Of a stretch of 64,000 nt of DNA, positions 22,510 to 34,599 are shown piece after piece. Position numbers and translations under genes: made by a program. The DNA comes from Coenobita brevimanus. Taxonomy: Eukaryota > Arthropoda > Malacostraca > Decapoda > Coenobitidae. The DNA lies in assembly GCA_032717465.1 (NCBI GenBank), contig CM064697.1:5833033-5897032 (forward strand), read 5' to 3'. How positions within the stretch are numbered: position 1 is the stretch's first letter; every line of letters starts with the position of its first letter. The notes under the pieces were generated by a model. That model saw only the letters and a list, made by a program, of their open reading frames with translations, was not told the origin of the DNA and made no database searches.

Positions 22510-23080
22510 CGTGATAGAGAAGGCTGTGGACAGGGAGGGGTAGTTGTTGCAGGTGATGGAAGAGTGGGAGGGTGGATGGGAGGGGCAGTGATGGAAGGGG
22601 GACGGGGGAGTGAATGTGGGGGAGGTAGGAGGGGAATCAATTCTCAGGTGTGCGGCACGAGGGAAGGGAAGGGGTGGAAGAGGAGGAAGGGGAGTGGGAG
22701 AGAGCGGAGGGAGTGTAGAAAGAGAAAGAGGAAGAAGGAGAAGAGAGAGGAGATGTATGAAAATAAGGAAGAGCAAGCGGAGGGAATGTAGAAGGAAGGG
22801 GAAAGGGAGGGAGTGTAGGAGAAAGAGGAAGGAGAAGGAGGAGGAGTGTATGAAGAATTGTAGGAGGAAGGGAATGGAGGGGAATGAAAGAGGTGGGGAA
22901 AGAAGGTGAGGGAGTGTAGGAGGAGGGGAAAGGGGAGGAGTGTATGAGGACAGTGAAGAAGGGGATGGGGAAGAAATGGAAAGAGGAGGAAGAGAAAGGG
23001 GAGTGAGTGTAGGAGGGAGTACTAGCGATGGTGAGGGAAGAAGTGTAATCAAGTGTCTAGTAAGAGGGTGGGAGGGAGAG
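22510..23080. repeat. Purine-rich degenerate repeat with GGGAGTGTAG
   Basis: GGGAGTGTAGAAAGA, GGGAGTGTAGGAG and GGAGGAGTGTATGA recur irregularly, each followed by GAGGAAGG-type sequence. The plus strand is almost free of C. The 248-codon minus-strand frame is compositional. Confidence 0.7.
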
Positions 23081-23301
23081 CACGGAGCTCCCTCGCAGTG
23101 GAGGAGTTGCCTCATCATGAACAATGCAACCCTTCACAATAAATGAGTGCCTGGAATGTACGAAAAAGATTGAGCGAGGGAAAGATTGGAAGAGGGAAAG
23201 ATAAAGCGAGCCAGGGGGGGTTTGAAGAAAGGATGAAGATGGAAAGTATTACATTATCTTAAAAAACAAAAAAAATACTGAGTAGTGAACTGGCTCGAAC
23301 A

Positions 23302-23472
23302 TTAACTCCTTCAGTGGGTCATAAAGCTGCATCAAATCATCTGAGTAGGAAGAAATGAAATCATGGAAACTTCAGCGTCCTGAGGGAAGTACTGGATATT
23401 GCATCTAACCCTTTACCCAAGAGATATCTCCAAGATTTTATGAAAGGGACGTAGTCGTACTGAAGGGGTTAA
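23302..23472. mobile_element. Fold-back element, diverged
   Basis: Starts TTAACTCCTTCAGTGGG (near-perfect terminus) and ends GGACGTAGTCGTACTGAAGG then GGTTAA, a well preserved outer arm. The interior has GCATCAAATCATCTGAGTAG and CTAACCCTTTACCCAAGAG. Both ends are recognisable inverted termini, the middle is eroded. Confidence 0.75.
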
Positions 23473-23479
23473 ATTAAAA

Positions 23480-23730
23480 AGAAATGAGCAGAATGTTAAG
23501 ACTAGTCGAATGTCAAGATGGTGTTAGCAGCAGCGTCTATTCATTTTTAATAAACATAACTTCCCCTACTACCTTGTTACAGGCCAACTTTGTGCTAGTT
23601 ATCAAGAGGAAACATATTGGCCAGTCCTTATACTGCACATATCCCCGTGAGGAGCCTTGTAAGTGATGAGGTCTGTGTATAATAATTAGCCTGTGAAATA
23701 TGGTAATCTAACGGGTAAGTCAAGTCTCCC
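23480..23730. other. Spacer, no gene seen
   Basis: Unique sequence with a 60-codon frame of unremarkable composition. Confidence 0.4.
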
Positions 23731-23779
23731 TGCACGCCCTCCCTTCCTCTCACCACAACTTTCTAAACGCTTACTCACC

Positions 23780-24035
23780 CCGCCCAGTGTCCACTCCACC
23801 CACTCCACCAACCACACCCACTTCACCCACTCTTCACACCACAGTGCACATAATTAGCTCACCTTGTTTCACCCACTTCATCTACCTGACCCACTCCGTC
23901 TGCCATCTCCCCGCCCACTCCCCACTTTATCTCCCCACTCTGTTTACTCCATCCACCGCATCCTTCCACCTTCCTCAGCCCGCCCACTCACCCTTCCACT
24001 CACCCACACCTCATCCACCGACCTCGCCCACTGAG
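23780..24035. repeat. Degenerate CCCACTCCACC repeat field
   Basis: CACTCCACCCACTCCACC, TTCACCCACTCTTCAC, TGACCCACTCCGTC and similar motifs recur over about 250 bp on a C-rich plus strand. Confidence 0.65.
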
Positions 24036-24124
24036 CATTGGAGGCCACGCCCGCAATTAGCAAGGTGGTGTGGGTGTGGGTGTCATCCGGTGTCAGGTGG
24101 TGAGTGCCACACAGCCTTCCCTTC

Positions 24125-24126
<2 letters not shown>

Positions 24127-24172
<46 letters not shown>
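24127..24172. repeat. (AC)n microsatellite
   Basis: Twenty-three AC units. Confidence 0.97.
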
Positions 24173-24174
<2 letters not shown>

Positions 24175-24223
24175 TTCACAGATACTTACACTCAGACACA
24201 CATGCATACATATCCATAGCAAG

Positions 24224-24323
<100 letters not shown>

Positions 24324-24578
24324 GTATAGTCACAACCACACTTATCTCATTATAAGTACATACATACATACATGCATACATCAGCAAACATGAGTGCAAA
24401 CAATAATGCGTAAGTAGAGGAACTAATCTACCACACAAGGATGCATATCAGCGTAAGTGCTTGCGAGTGGGTGCATGCATACGATCATACGCCATCATAA
24501 ATAGGCACTTCCTTATGAATGCACACACGCCTTCACGCACGCACATCCAGTCATGGCAGTCGAAGAAAGAGTTGTAGC

Positions 24579-24580
<2 letters not shown>

Positions 24581-24618
<38 letters not shown>

Positions 24619-24892
24619 TCACCGGGTCGGTCAGGATCACTTGATGGTCGTGATCGTCAGCTTTTACCCTCCCGGAAGGGAGCTGAGAGCTCATATAGTC
24701 CGATCTAAGGGCAAGGCTGTGACCTTCACACACGCACACACCCGTCCCCTTGCTCAAGGGGGACAGTAACCACCCACTTCGTCAGTGAAACTTTTCGCAA
24801 CCTGAGGGAGGCGCGAACTCCCGTCCACCAGTTGGCAAGCGAGAGCGTTACCACTGCACCAGCGAGCGGTGTGTGTGTGTGTGTGTGTGTGT
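24581..24892 (-). mobile_element. tRNA-Gly-like SINE between (AC)n tracts
   Basis: Read on the minus strand, the element starts near 24868. It has an A box TGGTGCAGTGG (24861-24851), an anticodon-loop-like TTGCCAA carrying GCC, and a B box GAGTTCGCGCC (24820-24810), in proper tRNA order and spacing. The head best resembles tRNA-Gly(GCC). A non-tRNA body of about 190 bp follows, including GGGACGGGTGTGTGCG and CTCCCTTCCGGGAGGG (a short palindrome). It ends in an (AC)n tail (24615-24581). An equivalent (AC)n (24892-24869) precedes the head, consistent with insertion into, or duplication of, an (AC)n target. It is not a functional tRNA because the acceptor stem does not close. Confidence 0.8.
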
Positions 24893-24929
24893 AAGATTGA
24901 ATCAGGAAATAATTATTGCAGTAAAACGG

Positions 24930-25019
24930 TTGGTGGAGGCTGGTTTCCTTCTTGAGCTGAGTAAAATCGTCCAGAGGTAACCAGATATAAAACGACATCC
25001 TCATACTGAAGAGGCTAAA
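24930..25019 (-). mobile_element. Fold-back family half unit
   Basis: GAGCTGAGTAAAATCGTCCAG is the core, followed by GAGGTAACCAGATATAAAA and CATACTGAAGAGGCTAA at the outer end. The outer terminus is well preserved and the inner one is blurred. Confidence 0.7.
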
Positions 25020-25716
25020 GACTATGCAAGGGGAGGGAAATGAATACAGGAAATATTTAGAGAGGGTTAGTTATGGCATTTTTAGATGGGTAGATTGCAA
25101 GATATGTAGGCATGTGTGGTAGGGAGGAGTCAGGGAGATTAGTACCTAAGAAAGTGTAAATATAGGTGGGTATATAAGTAATAAAATGACTACGCAGGTA
25201 TGTAATAGGTTAAATGGGTAAGCAGATACGAAAGTTGGGTGGTTAATGTATATGGACGTTGATAATTGGATAGGTATGTAGGTAACCAGTTAGGTACATA
25301 GGTGGTTGGGAGGGTAAATGGAGAGATAAATATACAAATAAGCATATGACTGAAGAAATTATACTGTAATTATACCCATCTTGCAAAAACAGCTTCCCTG
25401 AGGCTGGATGTGCTAAACCGACTCCATTCTCTCTAGCTCCTTACTGAGCGGCATAAAGGCCTCATGTCTGGAGAGGAGCAACAAGTGAAGAAGTCAGAGG
25501 TTCATCGTCTTATTAGCTTCTCTCTCCTCGCATTTATTCCCTTCTTTCTTTGTCACATACATAGCCATTTCCTGTCGCTGTATCTCAAGACTCTTCATAT
25601 AAAATTCCACCCTGCACGCCTTGCTTATTACGACAGATGTTCCCAGTCCTTTATTCATGAAACTTATGTTTTAATAGATACGTTTTCAGACCTTCAGCCT
25701 TGTATTTCTATTATTA
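25020..25716. other. Spacer with degenerate GGTAGGTATG repeats
   Basis: From about 25070 to 25340 short motifs like GGTATGTAGGTAA and GGGTAAATGG recur. The rest is unique and I see no gene. Confidence 0.5.
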
Positions 25717-25729
25717 GCGCGCGCGCGCA

Positions 25730-25810
<81 letters not shown>
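25717..25810. repeat. (GC)n(AC)n compound microsatellite
   Basis: GCGCGCGCGCACGCGC at 25717-25734 runs into about 38 AC units. On the minus strand this is (GT)n followed 3' by a CG run, the same polarity as the arrays at 21.3, 22.0, 41.4 and 47.3 kb. Confidence 0.97.
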
Positions 25811-25812
<2 letters not shown>

Positions 25813-25977
25813 AGATCACAGCCCCTACAAACCCAGCCCCCTGCGCCTTCCAATAGCAGAGGCCTGTCACACAAGAGCCACCTCCGGCTCCACCCCGGGG
25901 CCTCACAGCGCCACTACAGCTTCGTTATAGCCAGGAAATATACCCTTTTTGTAGCTCTAGGGTCCCGGACATTACGG

Positions 25978-26090
<113 letters not shown>

Positions 26091-26189
26091 AGGGCCAATT
26101 AAGTCCCCTCTGTACGCCGTTTATTCTCGAAGATCCCTGCTTCACCACCCACATTAACGAGTTCATACATAATAAGGTTGTATCGCTAA

Positions 26190-26800
26190 GAAGACAGGCC
26201 GGTGGTGAGTGAAACAGGGAGAGGGTTAGGGTGGGAGTAAATGAGGTAGGGCGAAGGCGAGGCAGGGATAGGGCGAAGCATGGAGCCGGTGAGGGTGGAG
26301 GAAGTGAAGACAGGGAGAGAGTGAAGTGAGGAGAGAAAAAGAAGGAGAGAGGATGAGAGAGGTAAACGATGAGGTAGTGGGTGGAAAAGGCCAAGAGAGG
26401 TAGAGGCAAGGAGAAGGTAAAGATGGGAGAAGGGGAGACTTGGAGGTGGTGGGAAAGGAAGGGGGTGAGGCAGGGAGAAGGTGAGAGTCCTAGTCAGTGA
26501 GGCTGGAGGACGGGGAGGGAAGGAGGGGGTGAGATAAGAGGAAGTAAGGCAGGTACAGGATGCTTCTGGGGGAGAGAGAGAGAGAGAGAGAGAGTAACAA
26601 AAAAAAAAAAAAAAGAAGAAGGTGAGGATGGGAAGAGTTGAGTAAGGATAAGGTTGAGGAAGGGATGGGTGAGGGATGTACAGTAGACTTTGATGCTGGA
26701 AGGTGTGAGGATGGGAGGAGGTGCGGCAGAGGGGAGGTGAGGATACGAGACTTAAGCAAGGAAAGGTGATACGGGAAACTATGTAGCAAGTTGCAGTAAA
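26190..26800. other. Purine-rich tract
   Basis: The plus strand is dominated by G and A, with (GA)n at 26573-26594 and an A run at 26599-26613. GGCAGGGAGAAGGTGAG-type motifs recur. Minus-strand frames up to 208 codons are compositional. Confidence 0.8.
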
Positions 26801-26809
26801 GTTACGCAA

Positions 26810-27700
26810 CAAAGAGAAGGATAGGTATCACGGGAGCATGGAGGTTGTAATAAGGAAAAATGTTAAGAAGTAGGCTGCTCGGTTGAAAGTGTAATCTTTT
26901 CATATATATTAGCCATGAAAATAAAGGTGGAATGGGATAAAAGCAGCTCGTACCCTAAAGCAAGACATACCTACCTCTAAGCTGCATTGGGGGCGTAATG
27001 TTAAGACCAGTGGTTTACTCTGGGGCCGGTTTACGACTTACATTCACTTCTGATAAGCGTGCTCTCTTGGCTTACACAAATTCGAACTCGGGATATCGTC
27101 GACAATATTCTGAATTAATTTTGTTACTGTGTCCTTTATAAATGGGCACACACAGTGACATCTCTCTCCGAGGTGCAGTTTCACTCACAGCTTGCAGTTT
27201 ATGTGATTTTGCATCTGCATGGCTTTTGATATCTTGCCTGCCTTTCCATTATATCCTCAAGGTGTCGTGAAAGCGTTTATGATGTCCCCATAAAATTTTA
27301 TTTGCATTCAGTTTCTATTTAAGTCAGAATAATGGCAGCCCTCCTGTCTTTGCTGTGCTGGCCCCTAGTTCTGTGCCATTAGACCAGCACACTGGATCGT
27401 CATTTCTGCACCATGAATCACGATGGATCTGCCCATACCAGTATTCATTAACAGCCACAGCTTTTCCCCAATTATTCTCGTAATTTTAAAAGTCAGTGTA
27501 CAGACTTCAAACTACAGACTAATAAACTTGAGGGTAATACACACTTTCCTTCCATGAAAACCAACTTAAAAGAAATTGAAACAAGAGCTATTAAGGCGAA
27601 AACGGAAAGAAGGAAAAAAAATGTCAGGGAAAAAAGCAAGTGATACAGTACTACTTTGAACTGGTAACGGTGTGTACAGTATAAACAGACAGTTGATAGG
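26810..27700. other. Spacer, no gene seen
   Basis: Unique, mixed composition. A B-box-like AGTTCGAATTT occurs near 27090 on the minus strand, but no A box precedes it. Confidence 0.45.
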
Positions 27701-27714
27701 ATAAAAAATAAAGC

Positions 27715-27895
27715 GTAATGGAGAGATGGAATGCAAATGGAGGGAGATGTGAGGCGAGGGAGACAGCAGAGGAAAGTTGGGAAAGAGAAGATATTGGAGA
27801 TATGGTGGAAGCGAGGTTGGTGAGGGAAAAACTGAGAAGTGGAAAGAGTAGCAATGGAGGCCTGAGTGGACGGAAGCATAGAGAACACAAGAAGG

Positions 27896-27938
<43 letters not shown>

Positions 27939-28340
27939 TATTAAAGGAAGGAAGACTGGAGAGAGAATGAACATAATGATAGACGAGGAGAATATAGAAG
28001 AAAAAAGGGGGTAGAAAGAGGATAGAGGAGAACAGAATGAAATTTGAGGGTATGGTAGAGGAGTGGTGGGGACGAAATGAAGGGGAAATAAGGAGGACGC
28101 AAGAATGACGAAGGGAAATTAAAAATCCAGACAGAGAAAAGATCAAGAAGGGCAGGAAAGAAAATAAAGGTGTGGCTGAAAGAGGATGGAGAGATGGAGG
28201 GAAGATGTAGGCACGAGGGAGGAGCGGTGGGGGCAGGTGATGGAGGAGTGGCTGGAGGATGATGGAGAGAAATGAAGGGAAGATGAAGGTATGATGGAGG
28301 GGAAGAGAAGGGAGGGTGAGGGTGGAGGGCGTTGGTGTCC
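27715..28340. other. Purine-rich tract with (GA)n
   Basis: The plus strand is dominated by A and G, including perfect (AG)n at 27899-27935. GGAGAGATGGAGGGAAGATG motifs recur at 28190-28310. Minus-strand Ser/Phe/Leu frames are compositional. Confidence 0.8.
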
Positions 28341-28344
28341 CCCG

Positions 28345-28806
28345 CTGTCACACTCCTCATTAACCCCTGATGATTAATGATGGAAAAACATTAAAGCCTG
28401 TTTAGCCCTCCTCCACCTCACATTATCTCACACGCCGATCAAGTGTAAATAGAGGGGGATTCAGAAGTAATAAACGGGATAATATAAATGTTGCTCTGAG
28501 CTTGTGTTACATGACTTGGCTTTATATGTCGTGGCGTGTTAGCTGTGTTCGGGAGCGTCTCACCTTACTATGATGTTTACAGAATATTTTGATTATCATA
28601 TAGCAAATGCCACTCTGTTTACTTATGGCGTGTCGCATTGATTACTAGGATTAAATCATATATATACCAGTACATATTTTTATTAATTTTTATTTATTAT
28701 TTTTTTTATCCATCTGTTGTGAATTTATGGGACTCTGGAACCAAACACTAAGCTTATTTTTTTTGCCTTTTCGTAATGTCGAAAACACCGCTGCTACAGA
28801 TTATCA

Positions 28807-28809
<3 letters not shown>
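28345..28809. other. AT-rich spacer, no gene seen
   Basis: Unique sequence leading into (GA)n. Confidence 0.45.

Positions 28810-28882
<73 letters not shown>
28810..28882. repeat. (GA)n microsatellite
   Basis: About 36 uninterrupted GA units. Confidence 0.97.
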
Positions 28883-28886
<4 letters not shown>

Positions 28887-29179
28887 GAAAACTATGGCAA
28901 CGTTCCCCTCCTACCAGCACCCACATTACGACACGCGACATTTTTTTAAGGCGTTTTTTTCGATCCCTCTTTTTCGCCTACCACATCCGTCGTTACGCGG
29001 CCACAACCTGGACGTTACTGCTTAATCCTCCCTGGTTTATTGGCCTGCCCTGTTGTTCCACCGCCAGTCTCACTCCACATGGCCACATTAGACAAGGGGC
29101 TGTATTCGTTTTAGTGCTGGGGGACTCCGTAGCACTCTTGCCTTTGTGATTTATTTGGCATATTACACCTTGGCACTCT

Positions 29180-29350
29180 CGGATTCCAGTGACCGTCAGT
29201 GGAGTAAAATCGTGAAGTGTTGGCTGGAATAAACTGCGAGAGTTGTCCCGACCTTGAGAGTGTTAATGGTACTAGTAATAACAGTCTTGGGTTTCTGTGT
29301 TTACTCTTAGCTAAATAATATCGTCTGGCATTATGTGGAATGAAATAAGA
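29180..29350 (-). mobile_element. Two degraded fold-back half units
   Basis: The first contains CAGTGGAGTAAAATCGTGAA and GAGAGTGTTAA. The second contains TACTCTTAGCTAAATAATAT then CGTCTGGC. Both are in minus orientation. Termini are eroded, so the limits are approximate. Confidence 0.5.
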
Positions 29351-29354
29351 GAGA

Positions 29355-30300
29355 AGACAGGATCATCAGAAGGTCAGTTTTATCTTGCATGTTATTCTTA
29401 TCTTTTTAATATCCACATACAGTAGTTTTCATCAGATACACACAAATGGATGTAAAGGTATAATACTCAAAATATACTTCAAAGAGGTACTGTAATGCTT
29501 AGTCAAAGGTCCGTAGTCTTGTAGGGTAAGGAGGCTCCCTAGCACCTCTTCCTTACCGATTTACTTCCAGACTATCCACTATCTTCTTTTTTTTGCATGA
29601 ATTACCGTACAAACAAGAATGTAGTAACGGAGCAGACTCAGAAATGCACCGGATAGGAAGAGGTGTAAGATTCTTAACCGCACGAGAATACCTCCCAAAG
29701 AATGTATGACCCGGTAAGGCCCCACCTCCACACACACACACCTGACACTACGAGAGACTGCTTTGGTTGCCAGGCCCCTAATCCAGGTCACTAATTACAG
29801 GTCTTATGAGTGTCCAGCCACCTTGGTATGATTTGACGTGATTAATTACGAGTTTTGATGGTCTTGTAATATATCTACTGCGTCAGGTGCTTACAGGTTT
29901 TATGTCTGCTTACAACGGCTAGCATTATTCAGTATGTTTCACGGTCTCTGCTTCAGTTCCCCTTTCATTCCTCCCAGCATACCAGTGTCATTTACCTTTC
30001 AGCAAATTTCCTCCTCGATTTCACGATCCTTATCCATCTACACTCCCAGTGATAATTATAATGACTACGTAGAGTTTCCTGTTACCGGTATCTAATAATT
30101 AATCTAACTACACCTGTGAAATTTAATGTTTTTGCCTTTTGAACCCTCATACATGCAATATGTGAGCCTCATTTTTTTTTCCAGCAAACGTCAGACAGTT
30201 TCTTATTGCCTTTGAGAAACCTTTCGTGGCGGAGTTTTAAAAAATGACCTCGATTTATATGTTTACCATGAACTGAGAACTCTGAATTTGTTCCAGCTAA
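29355..30300. other. Spacer, possible eroded fold-back fragment, no gene seen
   Basis: Unique DNA, AT-rich in its second half. Around 30180-30235, CAAACGTCAGACAGTTTCTT followed by GAGAAACCTTTCGTGGCGGAG hints at another eroded plus-orientation half. No gene is seen. Confidence 0.4.
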
Positions 30301-30440
30301 TCCCGGATGACCGTGGTTTATTCTTGCCACTACAGTACGATTTTATTTTGCGTAATGGAAACTTCTTTTCATTGGAGGTAATTGAAGGCTTTATCTTACC
30401 TCTCCAGTTCGAAAAATCTCTATCAGTCTAAGTAATAATA
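30301..30440. mobile_element. Fold-back element, right half eroded
   Basis: TTTATTCTTGCCACTACAGT, ACGATTTTATTTTGCGTAAT, CATTGGAGGTAATTGAAGG and CTTTATCTTACCTCTCCAGT follow family order: outer arm, core, terminus, centre, opposite terminus. The right core AGTCTAAGTAAT is weak. Confidence 0.65.
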
Positions 30441-30476
30441 ATACTGATAATGATGATGATAATTATATATATACCA

Positions 30477-30478
<2 letters not shown>

Positions 30479-30517
<39 letters not shown>
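30479..30517. repeat. (TA)n microsatellite
   Basis: About 19 TA units preceded by a short (GAT)n and TATATATACC. Confidence 0.95.
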
Positions 30518-30521
<4 letters not shown>

Positions 30522-30727
30522 CCTTGCGTTTTTGGGATTAAAAGAACAGGATACTAAGCGTGTCCGTCGCTCGTATTCTTAGAAGGAAAGTGGAGTTGCG
30601 GAGAGCGTAACACATTTCACACCTGATTCTCCTCTCCTGCCAGTTCCCCCCACAGGCTCCTCTCCAACACAACTAAGGGTTATTACTTATTTACGGGCCT
30701 TACTGCGTCGTGCTCAGGTCTTGTTCC

Positions 30728-30730
<3 letters not shown>

Positions 30731-30806
<76 letters not shown>
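30731..30806. repeat. (TG)n microsatellite
   Basis: Thirty-eight uninterrupted TG units. Confidence 0.97.
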
Positions 30807-30808
<2 letters not shown>

Positions 30809-30819
30809 TGTTTGTTTTC

Positions 30820-31256
30820 GTCCTTTGTAGTTTCCTTTTACTTTATTTGTTGTTAGGAGGGTTTTGTATCCTCGCATGTTTTATTTTTTCCTCCATGGTT
30901 CTTTTTCTGCATTCAGTCCTTTTACTGTTTGTTCCTTTACATTCTGTGGAACTTTTTTCGAGTAGATGTTATTAATACAAAGAATATTGCACCGAAACGA
31001 GTTAAGAAATCAGTAAAAGCATTGTTTCTATTCTCAGTAAATATTATCTTTACCATTAACAGATTTTATGCTCACCTCTCTCTCTGTCTTCTACCATAGC
31101 CCTTACATCCCAGTTATCTCTTTTCTCACATACTGTCAGCCTTTCTCTCTCCACTTCGGCCTGTCTGTGTAATCCTATCGTATTACGTATGCACAAGAGC
31201 GCCGATGTTAAGTTGGCACTGTAATGAATTGTGGGCGATAACTAGTGTCATAAATA

Positions 31257-31258
<2 letters not shown>
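30820..31258. other. Spacer, no gene seen
   Basis: T-rich unique sequence. Nothing recognised. Confidence 0.45.
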
Positions 31259-31900
<642 letters not shown>

Positions 31901-32127
31901 GGTGAAGAGGCGCTATAGGCCGGGTCAACAACTCTCAGATGATTTAGGCCTGTAGTGGTGATGGTGGTGGCGTGCTGGGTGGTCACGACTTAAGCTGCCC
32001 AACCGATCCACCACACGCAACACACCACCACCACCAGGGGACTGTCTTGATGGTCCGGGGGTGATGCTATGGTGGGGAAGGGAGAGAGCACAGAGTCTCT
32101 ACGCTGTGGGAGAGAGAGAGAGGGAGA

Positions 32128-32128
<1 letters not shown>

Positions 32129-32189
<61 letters not shown>
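32129..32189. repeat. (TG)n microsatellite
   Basis: About 30 TG units, preceded by a short (GA)n. Confidence 0.97.
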
Positions 32190-32192
<3 letters not shown>

Positions 32193-32350
32193 GGGAAGAC
32201 GGGGTGTTTATGAAAGAGTGGGTGTGCGACGTTGATAAGAGTGTGTGTGCTTTTGGAAGACGAGCGTATGTGACGCGGTGGAAGATTATGTACCTTATGG
32301 CATTAGTATCTTGTGTTGGTGTCTGATGTAATATTCCAACCCAGAGTGTA

Positions 32351-32572
32351 TTAACTTCTTTTCTACTATGATGCCTTTTTTTTTTTTTAATTCTATTTTT
32401 GCTCTCTCTCTTGACAAATTGATTCAGCTTTAGAGATTGCACTGCTCCTGGAATGGTTAATGAACTGCACATCAAATCCCTAAATTCGAGAAATCTTTCC
32501 ACAAGAGAATAAAATCGACTGACATTAACAAGCATAAGGTTGGAAAGGCGTCGTCTCACTGAAGGAGGTTAA
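32351..32572. mobile_element. Fold-back element, near full length
   Basis: This copy starts TTAACTTCTTTTCTACTATG and ends CGTCGTCTCACTGAAGGAGG then TTAA, giving 222 bp between inverted termini. The left half has ATTGATTCAGCTTTAGAGAT and the right half has AGAATAAAATCGACTGAC. The centre GGTTAATGAACTG separates them. TA dinucleotides flank both ends (GTGTA before, TATTC after), a possible TA target duplication, but one case proves nothing. Confidence 0.8.
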
Positions 32573-32629
32573 TATTCAAGTGGCTTAATAGATAGGTGTT
32601 GTGCTGTGAGTGAGGCGCTATTGTACGAG

Positions 32630-33230
32630 AAAGATGCTGTTGTGGTGATGTTTGGGTCGTTTGCCCCTGGGATGCTGACAGAGGTATGGGGATGTTGTGA
32701 TGGAAGATGATAATTTCTCGTGTGGTGTTTTGTTGCCCTGGTGAGAAGCTGACTCTGGTGTATGGGTACTGTGGTGCTGACTCTGATGTGGGGATGTTGT
32801 GGTGTGAGGTGCTGACTCTGGTGTGGCTGTTGTGGGGTTATAACTAGTGTGCAGGTGTTGCGGTGTAAAGTACTTGCTAGTGTACAGATGTTGTTGTGGT
32901 GTAAAGTACTGACTAGTGTGAAGGAATGTGGCAGGTGTTGTGTATAGCGCTAACCAGTGTGCAGGTGTTGTGGTGTAAAGTGCTGAGTGGTGTGGGAACG
33001 TAGTGGTTCGAGGTGGCTGTGATATGCCTAAGGGTGTTAAGATATGAGGTACTTTTTGCTGAGTTAGGTTGGTGCGATTATGTGAAGTGTGAAAGCTTGT
33101 TTTTGCTGTGCCTCTGTGTTGTGGTGCGAGATAATGATCTTGGTGATGCCGGGTTATAGCGAGGTACTGAACATAAGGAGTAGGTGATGTGGTGTTACTC
33201 GCTGACAATGGTGTGTTGTGCTGTTAGGTG
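32630..33230. repeat. Degenerate GT-rich minisatellite
   Basis: GTGCAGGTGTTGTGGTGTAA, AGTACTGACTAGTGTG and GAGGTGCTGACTCTGGTGTG recur at roughly 40-60 base spacing with heavy drift. The clearest units lie at 32750-32990. The 196-codon minus-strand frame is compositional. Confidence 0.7.
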
Positions 33231-33239
33231 TTGTGTATG

Positions 33240-34090
33240 GGGTATGATTATAGTGCTTTGAAGAGTTGTAGACTATGATGTGGAACTGAACATGAAATGT
33301 TGAAATATTACTGTATTGTCTAGGAGAAGTGGGAAGATATACAATTGCAAGACAGCATAATAGATGATAACGAACGTATATAATGACTGAGAGAGATAAA
33401 CGAGTGACAGAAATCGATATCACAGTATAATGGAAGTCATCACAGAGCACAAGTCGAAAAAGGCTGGAGTCTAAAGATAGGTAGAGAAAAATAGTGTTTA
33501 CCTTCGGAGCTTGCCCCAGGACCAAACCCAAGCCGGTAATCCCTGGCCCTGCCTCGCTCTAATCCTATATTGGGATTTACCCTCCTGGCACCACTGGCCT
33601 AATATGTTTACGTCACTCTGGCCGCGTGGGTGCCTGGCTCGCCCCGTAATGGATGATTTGGATCCACTATTGCTGATAATTCGATACGTTAGTATTGAGG
33701 GGCTGGTAGTTGAAAGGTAGGCTGTATATCAGTGCCGAACCTGCAATAAGGCCTCCTATTTTCCTCCTGCAGATGATGCATCAGTCGATGAAAGTGTTTC
33801 TGAAACACCTATTATCGGCGCGTCAGTATCGTCTTGCTCAGTATTAAGTTCTGTTGTAAAGTAAGAATCAAAGTTTTAACGCATTCGAAAGCATCGCCAC
33901 ACTCTGTTCGCTTTATGAAATGAGAAGCGATAAGAATCTTGGAATCCTCGCCTCTCTGAGTTACATAAAGCTTATGGACATTAGCCGATACAGTGATGCA
34001 CATTGAAATAACTTTTCTCCAGGTTTTTCATCTGCACTGGAAAAGAAAAATGAAAAAATCTCCAAAGAAAAGTGCGTTTCCGAAAATGCA
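33240..34090. other. Spacer, no gene seen
   Basis: Unique AT-rich sequence with a GC-richer patch at 33500-33650. Nothing recognised. Confidence 0.45.
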
Positions 34091-34094
34091 AATA

Positions 34095-34165
34095 GGATTA
34101 CTGGGAATTGTAGCCTGGGTGGAAGTGGTGGGTGTGGGGCTGCGGCCGACACCTCCTGCCTCTAA
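34095..34165 (-). promoter_or_regulatory. ZNF143/Staf-like motif next to GC-rich DNA
   Basis: GGATTACTGGGAATTGTAGC at 34096-34115 is, on the minus strand, GCTACAATTCCCAGTAATCC. The core CTACAATTCCCAG fits the long ZNF143/Staf promoter motif as I know it from animals. GTGGGTGTGGGGCTGCGGCC (KLF/Sp-like) follows within 30 bp. Such sites usually sit just upstream of snRNA or housekeeping promoters, but I see no recognisable transcript start here. Confidence 0.3.
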
Positions 34166-34599
34166 ACAAAGACTCCAGGGCGAGTCAGACTGCGGGGGAT
34201 GCTATTCTCTCCTTCCCGACGCTCACACCGATGCCAAGGAAAAACAGAAATTAAAAAGAACAAAAAAGCGTAATTCAGCTTCTCAATTTTTCTGTGATGA
34301 GGGAGAAAAAACTGGTCGCCGAACTTTATTGTGCCATTGGTGTGCATAATCTAACTTTTGAGCTGACCTGGCAAAATTTTATCCAGCCTGTCTAAGGTAA
34401 AATTTTTTCTGTCTGCCAAGCTTGGACCTCCCCTTGTCTGACCTAACTTTATCTCGCCCACAAAACCCCCAAACCCTTAGCCGAAGTTTGGGCAAGAGAC
34501 GGTAGTGGTTGTGCCAGAAGAAGGGACTGAGTCTGCCTGGATCCTAAATATGTTAATCTGGCCACGAAAACTTCATATCGTAAAGTCAACAGCCTAGAG

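Noticed and set aside
22378..23124. 248-codon minus-strand Pro/Ser/Leu frame
   Set aside because: It is antisense to a purine-rich plus strand that is nearly C-free, so stop codons are simply scarce.
27070..27130. SINE head on the minus strand near GAGTTCGAATTT
   Set aside because: Only a B-box resemblance. The expected A-box position has no match.
32349..32574. TA target-site duplication proving a Tc1/mariner origin of the fold-back family
   Set aside because: TA flanks are seen at this copy only. Copies at 23.3, 54.3 and 55.5 kb do not show it clearly, so I leave the superfamily open.
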